Positions 59,759 to 64,000 of a stretch of DNA of 64,000 bases are shown piece after piece. Origin of the DNA: CAWAMD01 sp963783045 (GTDB lineage: Bacteria > Actinomycetota > Nitriliruptoria > Nitriliruptorales > Nitriliruptoraceae); assembly GCA_963783045.1 (NCBI GenBank), contig CAWAMD010000005.1, positions 434,001 through 498,000 of the forward strand. The letters are read 5' to 3'. Within the stretch, counting starts at the first letter, position 1. Every line of letters starts with the position of its first letter. The notes below the pieces were generated by a model. That model saw only the letters and a program-made list of their open reading frames with translations. It did no database searches and was not told the DNA's origin. The position numbers and the translations under genes are program-made.

Positions 59759-62140
59759 CTAGTCCTCGGGCTGGAAGGTCCAGACCTCCGGCTCTTCCTC
59801 GGCAGCGTCGGGCTCGCCGAGGAGGGTGTCGATCCGCGAGGCGGCAGGCTCGGCAGGCTCCTCCTCGCGAGGCGTCTCGGGCGGTGGCTGGACGGGGGCG
59901 GAGGAGGCCCGCGGCTGTTCGGCCGTCTCCGCCGCGGGGCGCTGCAGCGGCTCGGGCGCGCCGATCTCGACGGACACCCGCCGCTGCGGGGACTCGGTGC
60001 TCGTGCTCACCGACTCCTCGGCGGGCGGCTCGAGCGGCAGGCTGAACCAGAACGTCGAGCCCCGCCCGAGCGCGGATCGGACCCCGATCCGCCCGCCGTG
60101 CGTCTCGACCAGCGTCCGACAGATGTACAGGCCGATGCCGGTCCCACCGTGGGCGCGGGTGGCCGATCCGTCGACCTGGTGGAAGCGTTCGAACAGGTGG
60201 GGCAGGTCGCCGCTGAAGATGCCCATGCCCTCGTCGACCACCCGGACCTCGACGCGGTCGCCGTGGAGCAGCAGCTCGACGCGGACCGGCTTGTCGGGTT
60301 CGGAGAACTTCAGCGCGTTGTCGAGCAGATGACCGATCACCTGCTCGACCTTCACGCTGTCGAGGGGGAAGACCGTCGGCAGGCTCGGTGCGACGATCTC
60401 GATGGTGCGGTCGGTGTGGGCGGCCTGGATCACCCCGACGATCCGTTCGACGACCTTCCGCAGGTCGTGGCGCTCGAGGTGCAGCGGCGGGCGGTGATGT
60501 TCGACCCGCGAGACCAGCAGCAGGTCCTCGATGAGCCGCTCGAGCCGCTGGGCATGGGTGCTGATCGCCTCGAGCGCCCGGCGCCGGCCCTCCTCGGGCA
60601 TGGCGTCGCCCCGGTGCGCGAGGCTCGAGGAGTAGCCCTTGATCATCGTCAGCGGGGTGCGCAGCTCGTGGCCGATGACGGCTACGAAGTCGGCCTTCAG
60701 CTGCTCCATCTCCCGCTCGGCCGTGACGTCCTCGAGGGTGAGGATGCGCGCACCGGCCGGGCCGCGGTCGGGCCGCACCGGGGTGACACGGGCACGGAAG
60801 GTCCGCGGGTGCGGCGAGAACAGGGTGACGTTGACGCGGCCACCCTCCTCGGTGCGCAGCAGCTGCTCGAGCTCCGGTGAGCGGAGCTTGCCGGCGGCCG
60901 GCGCGCCCACGTCGAAGGTGGGGTTCAGTCCGAACTGCTCGCCGGCGGCCGGGTTGATCGCGAGGAAGCGGCCGATGTCGTCGACGATGAGGATCGGGTC
61001 GGGCACCGAGTTGGCGAGCGAGGTGAGCTCGTCCTCCTTCGTGCGCACCCCCCGGAACAGCAGCGCCTTGGTGAGCGCCATGGCCGCGTGGTTGATGTAG
61101 GTGGTGAGCAGCCGGAGCTGCGCGTCGTCCGGGCCACCCGGGCGGGTCAGCGCGATGAGCTCACCCCGCAGGGTGTCGTCCGCCACGATCGGGGCGATCA
61201 CCGCGCCGAGCGACTCGCCGCGCCCCGCGAGAGGACCGAGCACGGGGTCGGCGGCCACGTCCCCGACGACCCGCACGGACGTGGCACGCAGCAGCTCGTT
61301 GAACCGGTCCCGGCGCATGGCCGCGACGATCCGGCCGCGGGGCACCTCCCGGTAGCCGGCGATCTCCAGCCCGCCACGTCCCTCGGGTACGACACAGAGC
61401 AGGCCGCCGGTGGCACCGACGAGGTCGGTGACCGCATCGAGGATGCGCTCGGCGACCTCGTCGACGCCCATCGCCTCGGAGAGCGCGTGGCTCGCCTCGA
61501 ACAGACGGGCCATGTCGTCGCCGCGACGGCGGGCCTGATGGTAGAGCTGGGCGTTGTGCACGGCGGCGGCCGCGAACTCCGCGAACAGCGTGGCGAGGTC
61601 GAGGTCGCGGGTGTCGAAGTCGTCACGCCGGGTGCCGCCCTCGACCAGGTTGACGTTGAGGACCCCTTCGACGGCGCCGCGGGACCGCAGCGGCACGCTG
61701 ACGGCCGAGCGGAGGCTGCCCTGCCGCCCCCGGTCGTCGGCGTACCGGTCGACCTTCGCCGACGAGTCGAGCAGCAGCGGCGTCCCCGAGGAGGCCACGT
61801 AGCCGGAGATGCCCTCGCCGAGGGGCACCTCGACGCGACCCACCACGTCGTCGGGCAGACCGCAGGAGGCGGCGATCCGCAGCCTGCCGCGGGTGCGGTC
61901 GAGCAGCATCACTGACGCCTCGTCGGCGGACAGCAGCCGGATCGCCTGCTGGAGGATGACCTCGAGCGCCTCGTCGAGGCCGCCGGTCTCGTTGACCGAC
62001 CGTGCCGCGTCGATGAGCCCGGCGAGATCCACGTGCGGCAGCTGCCGGGTCGCTGCGGACGTCTCCTGGCGCGCGCGTCGCGTGAAAGCCACGCCTCCCC
62101 CTTCGGTGATTCGGTCGACGACAAGGCCTGCTGTTGTCAT
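59759..62140 (-). CDS. Hybrid-free sensor histidine kinase with two GAF and a PAS domain
   Basis: 793 residues. GAF 1 (about 45-200, LEVILQQAIRLLSADEASVMLLDR) and GAF 2 (about 205-355) precede a PAS domain (about 365-470, LANSVPDPILIVDDIGRFLAINPAAGEQFG). The kinase core follows: the H box FVAVIGHELRTPLTMIKGYSSSL near residue 495, HATPase N box LLDNALKFSEPDK, and G boxes VVDEGMGIFSGDL and HGGTGIGLYICRT. A Pro/Glu-rich tail of about 100 residues ends the protein. No membrane helix, so a cytoplasmic sensor. The ATG at 62140 or GTG at 62092 is the start. No response regulator gene is nearby. Confidence 0.9.
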   Translation of the reverse strand: MTTAGLVVDRITEGGGVAFTRRARQETSAATRQLPHVDLAGLIDAARSVNETGGLDEALEVILQQAIRLLSADEASVMLLDRTRGRLRIAASCGLPDDVVGRVEVPLGEGISGYVASSGTPLLLDSSAKVDRYADDRGRQGSLRSAVSVPLRSRGAVEGVLNVNLVEGGTRRDDFDTRDLDLATLFAEFAAAAVHNAQLYHQARRRGDDMARLFEASHALSEAMGVDEVAERILDAVTDLVGATGGLLCVVPEGRGGLEIAGYREVPRGRIVAAMRRDRFNELLRATSVRVVGDVAADPVLGPLAGRGESLGAVIAPIVADDTLRGELIALTRPGGPDDAQLRLLTTYINHAAMALTKALLFRGVRTKEDELTSLANSVPDPILIVDDIGRFLAINPAAGEQFGLNPTFDVGAPAAGKLRSPELEQLLRTEEGGRVNVTLFSPHPRTFRARVTPVRPDRGPAGARILTLEDVTAEREMEQLKADFVAVIGHELRTPLTMIKGYSSSLAHRGDAMPEEGRRRALEAISTHAQRLERLIEDLLLVSRVEHHRPPLHLERHDLRKVVERIVGVIQAAHTDRTIEIVAPSLPTVFPLDSVKVEQVIGHLLDNALKFSEPDKPVRVELLLHGDRVEVRVVDEGMGIFSGDLPHLFERFHQVDGSATRAHGGTGIGLYICRTLVETHGGRIGVRSALGRGSTFWFSLPLEPPAEESVSTSTESPQRRVSVEIGAPEPLQRPAAETAEQPRASSAPVQPPPETPREEEPAEPAASRIDTLLGEPDAAEEEPEVWTFQPED

Positions 62141-62215
62141 CGGCGTCCGCGCCGCCGAACCGAAGTCCGAGTTGCGTCGGCGCGGCCGCCGGGGGACTAG
62201 TCACCTCGGGTGGAA

Positions 62216-62246
62216 TTGACATCGGCCGGTATCGACCGCGTTAAGG
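62216..62246 (+). promoter_or_regulatory. Possible promoter of the zinc-ribbon gene
   Basis: A consensus TTGACA at 62216-62221 is followed by a weak TTAAGG at 62241-62246, spacing 19. It lies in the divergent region between the histidine kinase and the zinc-ribbon gene. The -10 match is poor. Confidence 0.3.
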
Positions 62247-62309
62247 CCGCGCACGCCGCGGCCGATGGTGGAGGAGAGAGGTAGCCGCTAGCCGAGAAGG
62301 TCCGCTCCC

Positions 62310-62663
62310 ATGACCAGGATCCGCGCGACATGCCCCACCTGCGGAGACGTGGATCTCCGCCCCGACGACATCGAGGTCCAGGTCGTCCAGGACCCCGAGG
62401 GCGAGGTGACCGACGGCAGCACGTACCGGTTCGCCTGTCCGGCCTGCACCTATCTCGTCACGAAGCCGGCCGACGACCGGATCGTCCGGCTCCTGTCGAC
62501 GGGCGGCGTGGCCATCTCCGTGCGCACGTTCCCGACGGTTGCGGCGCCGCCCCGCGCCGCGGCGGTCCGGGTGCCTCCCCTCACCCACGACGACCTGCTG
62601 ACCTTCCACGAGTTGCTCCAGACGGACGGGTGGTTCGAGGACCTGACCCGTCTCGTGAACTGA
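62310..62663 (+). CDS. Small zinc-ribbon protein
   Basis: 117 residues. Two Cys pairs (CPTC at residues 8-11 and CPAC near residue 44) form a zinc-ribbon-like knuckle pair with a beta-rich segment between them. The C-terminal third is helical (LTHDDLLTFHELLQTDGWFEDLTRL). AGAAGG lies nine bases before the ATG. This kind of small CPxC protein is often seen in actinobacterial genomes without assigned role. A 28-bp palindrome follows the gene. Confidence 0.65.
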   Translation: MTRIRATCPTCGDVDLRPDDIEVQVVQDPEGEVTDGSTYRFACPACTYLVTKPADDRIVRLLSTGGVAISVRTFPTVAAPPRAAAVRVPPLTHDDLLTFHELLQTDGWFEDLTRLVN

Positions 62664-62757
62664 CCGCATCCCGATCGCTCTCGACGAGTTTCGCTCCCTC
62701 TGTGTCTCCTGAACGGCGTGTCTCCTGCACGACCCGTGCATGTCTCCCTGAAGCACC

Positions 62758-62785
62758 CCGGCGCCCCGCTCGAGCGGGGCGCCGG
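62758..62785. terminator. 28-bp perfect palindrome after the zinc-ribbon gene
   Basis: CCGGCGCCCCGCTC at 62758-62771 is followed immediately by its exact complement to 62785. It lies 95 bases after the zinc-ribbon stop and 50 bases before the next gene. It has terminator-like strength but no T tract; an operator is possible. Confidence 0.45.
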
Positions 62786-62834
62786 CCTGTGCGGCGGTAG
62801 ACTCCGCTCGCATCCTCACGGACGGAGCCCTGCC

Positions 62835-63074
62835 GTGGCCACCCCGGCCCTCATCGTCGTCGTGACCGTCGCGCTGCTCACGCTGCTCGGGCTCGGTGCG
62901 ACCGTCCTCGTCATGCTCCAGCACGTGAAGGGACTCACCGGCACGGTGCGTGCCATGCAGGACGAGCTCGAGCCCGCGCTCGAACAGCTGTCACGCCGGA
63001 CGGCCATCACCCAGCAGGAGCTCGAGCGGGTCTCCGACACGGCGGCGCGCCTGCAGGACGACCTCGAACGCTGA
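62835..63074 (+). CDS. Small one-helix membrane protein with coiled coil
   Basis: 79 residues. A single membrane helix (about residues 4-27, LIVVVTVALLTLLGLGATVLVML) is followed by a charged helical region with heptad-like spacing (MQDELEPALEQLSRRTAITQQELERVSDT). The GTG at 62835 is the best start. Its position 84 bases before tatA is suggestive, but no link to Tat is shown by the sequence. Confidence 0.6.
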   Translation: MATPALIVVVTVALLTLLGLGATVLVMLQHVKGLTGTVRAMQDELEPALEQLSRRTAITQQELERVSDTAARLQDDLER

Positions 63075-63157
63075 CGGCGGCCGACCGCCGCCTGATCGGC
63101 GGTCGCCCACGTCGGGTGTACACTCATCGGAACAGCGCCATCAGGAAGGATCCCGCC

Positions 63158-63349
63158 GTGGATCTCGGCCCGACAGAACTCATCATCATCCTGGTCATCA
63201 TCCTGCTGCTGTTCGGCGCGAAGAAGCTCCCCGACCTGGCCGGCTCCATGGGCAAGAGCATCAAGGAGTTCCGCAAGGCCGCCGAGGAAGCCGACAAGGA
63301 CGAGACGAGCAAGAACGCAGCCGCGGCTGACGACACCACGGAGTCGTGA
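63158..63349 (+). CDS. tatA: Sec-independent translocase subunit TatA
   Basis: 63 residues. A short N-terminal membrane helix (ELIIILVIILLLFGAKKLPDLAGSMGKSI) ends in the F-G hinge and an amphipathic helix, followed by an acidic tail. This is the TatA/E pattern. The GTG at 63158 follows AGGAAGGA. The stop TGA overlaps the GTG of tatC (GTGA), so the two are translationally coupled. TatA oligomers form the protein-conducting element of the Tat pathway. Confidence 0.93.
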   Translation: MDLGPTELIIILVIILLLFGAKKLPDLAGSMGKSIKEFRKAAEEADKDETSKNAAAADDTTES

Positions 63350-64000
63350 CGGTCGAGCAGTCCTCGCCCCCTGCGGGCGAGATGACGCTGTTCGAGCATC
63401 TCGCCGAGCTGCGAAGCCGGCTCATCCGGATGGTCGTCGCACTCGCCCTCGGGGCGATCGTGGGCTACATCCTCTTCCCGCAGCTGCTCGACGTGCTCAT
63501 CCGGCCGTACTGCAACGTGCCGGCGGCGTTCCGACCGAGCCCCGAGTCCGGCTGCACCCTCGTCGCCACCCGCGCGCTCGAACCCTTCTCCGTGCGCATG
63601 AAGACGTCGCTGGTCTTCGGCCTGTTCGTCGGCGGGCCGGTCATCTTCTACCAGCTCTGGCGGTTCGTCACGCCCGGGCTCACCTCCCGCGAGCGCCGCT
63701 ACTCGCTGCCCTTCGTCGTGTTCAGCCAGCTGCTCTTCGCGACCGGCATCGCGTTCGCCTACCTCATCATCCCGAAGGGGCTGCACATCCTGCTGGGCTT
63801 CGGCGGGAAGGACATCACGCCGCTGCTGAGCGCCGGCGACTACCTGTCCTTCGTGCTGACGATGTCCGTGGCGTTCGGGATGGTGTTCGAGCTGCCGCTC
63901 GTCCTGGTGTTCCTCTCGCTGCTGGGGATCGTGTCGGCTCCAAGGGGCTGCGCAAGTTCCGCGCCTACGCGCTCGTGATCAACCTCACGGTCGCCGGGAT
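63346..64000 (+). CDS. tatC: Sec-independent translocase TatC (frameshift near 63938; C-terminus outside window)
   Basis: The first 195 codons read as TatC: MTLFEHLAELRSRLIRM, SPESGCTLVATRALEPFSVRMKTSLVFGLFVGGPVIFYQLWRFVTPGL and LSFVLTMSVAFGMVFELPLVLVFLSLLGIV. The frame then fails. The expected cytoplasmic loop (SKGLRKFRAYALVINLTVAG) reads in another frame to the window edge. One missing base near 63938, in GTGTCGGCTCCAAGG, would restore it. TatC is the receptor for twin-arginine signal peptides. Because the gene is usually indispensable to the pathway and no other damage is seen, sequencing error is likely. Confidence 0.85.

Noticed and set aside
1..64000. tRNA, rRNA or CRISPR genes
   Set aside because: No T-loop-like clusters with paired arms, no rRNA signature and no regularly spaced repeats were seen; a tRNAscan or Infernal run would settle small RNAs.

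Overview
The window is about 70% or more G+C by eye. Many genes start with GTG, and GGAGG-type ribosome binding sites are common. It carries a complete actinobacterial proteasome/pupylation gene set: arc (mpa), dop, pup, prcB, prcA, pafA, pafB and pafC. Together with the tatA-tatC neighbourhood, a trmI gene upstream of arc, CWB2 cell-wall repeats and a mitochondrial-type aconitase, this points to a deep-branching Actinomycetota (Nitriliruptoria/Euzebya-like is my guess, not demonstrated).

Layout. Bases 1-12 kb: mostly minus-strand housekeeping and envelope genes (NAGPA/CWB2 secreted protein, gpmA, M15 peptidase, alcohol dehydrogenase, metallo-hydrolase, Abi-alpha-like protein, DUF445, aconitase). 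Bases 12-19.8 kb: plus-strand DUF305 membrane fusion, a ubiquitin-like TtuB/TtuA tRNA-thiolation fusion overlapping trmI, a huge surface phosphoesterase, an O-methyltransferase and a small orphan. Bases 19.7-23.1 kb: frameshifted nhaA and ppk1. Bases 23.4-27.1 kb: arc-dop-pup. Bases 27.1-54.3 kb: accessory block inserted between pup and prcB. It holds arr (rifamycin ADP-ribosyltransferase) with a TetR regulator, several alpha/beta hydrolases, a TetR/MFS divergent pair with a clear operator, an amidohydrolase, CopC-CopD, an ABC exporter, a dehydrogenase/proline-racemase pair, DUF222 and amine-oxidase debris, an acyl-CoA dehydrogenase, a D-lactate-dehydrogenase-like flavoprotein and a giant subtilase-like surface protein. 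Bases 54.4-59.8 kb: prcB-prcA-pafA-small protein-pafB-pafC. Bases 59.8-64 kb: sensor histidine kinase, zinc-ribbon protein, one-helix protein, tatA and tatC.

How they work together. Pup ends in GGQ. Dop deamidates it, PafA ligates it to targets, and ARC unfolds the pupylated proteins into the PrcAB chamber. PafBC is known in mycobacteria as a DNA-damage transcription factor. TtuA (s2U54) and TrmI (m1A58) modify the same tRNA arm and are translationally coupled here.

Sequence quality. Four genes (nhaA, a prolyl-peptidase-like hydrolase, a proline racemase homologue, tatC) carry single-base frameshifts. Three of the four are an extra base inside the identical octamer CGAACGTC. This could be a systematic sequencing or assembly artefact or a mutational hot spot. 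No tRNA, rRNA, CRISPR array, transposase or integrase was recognised.
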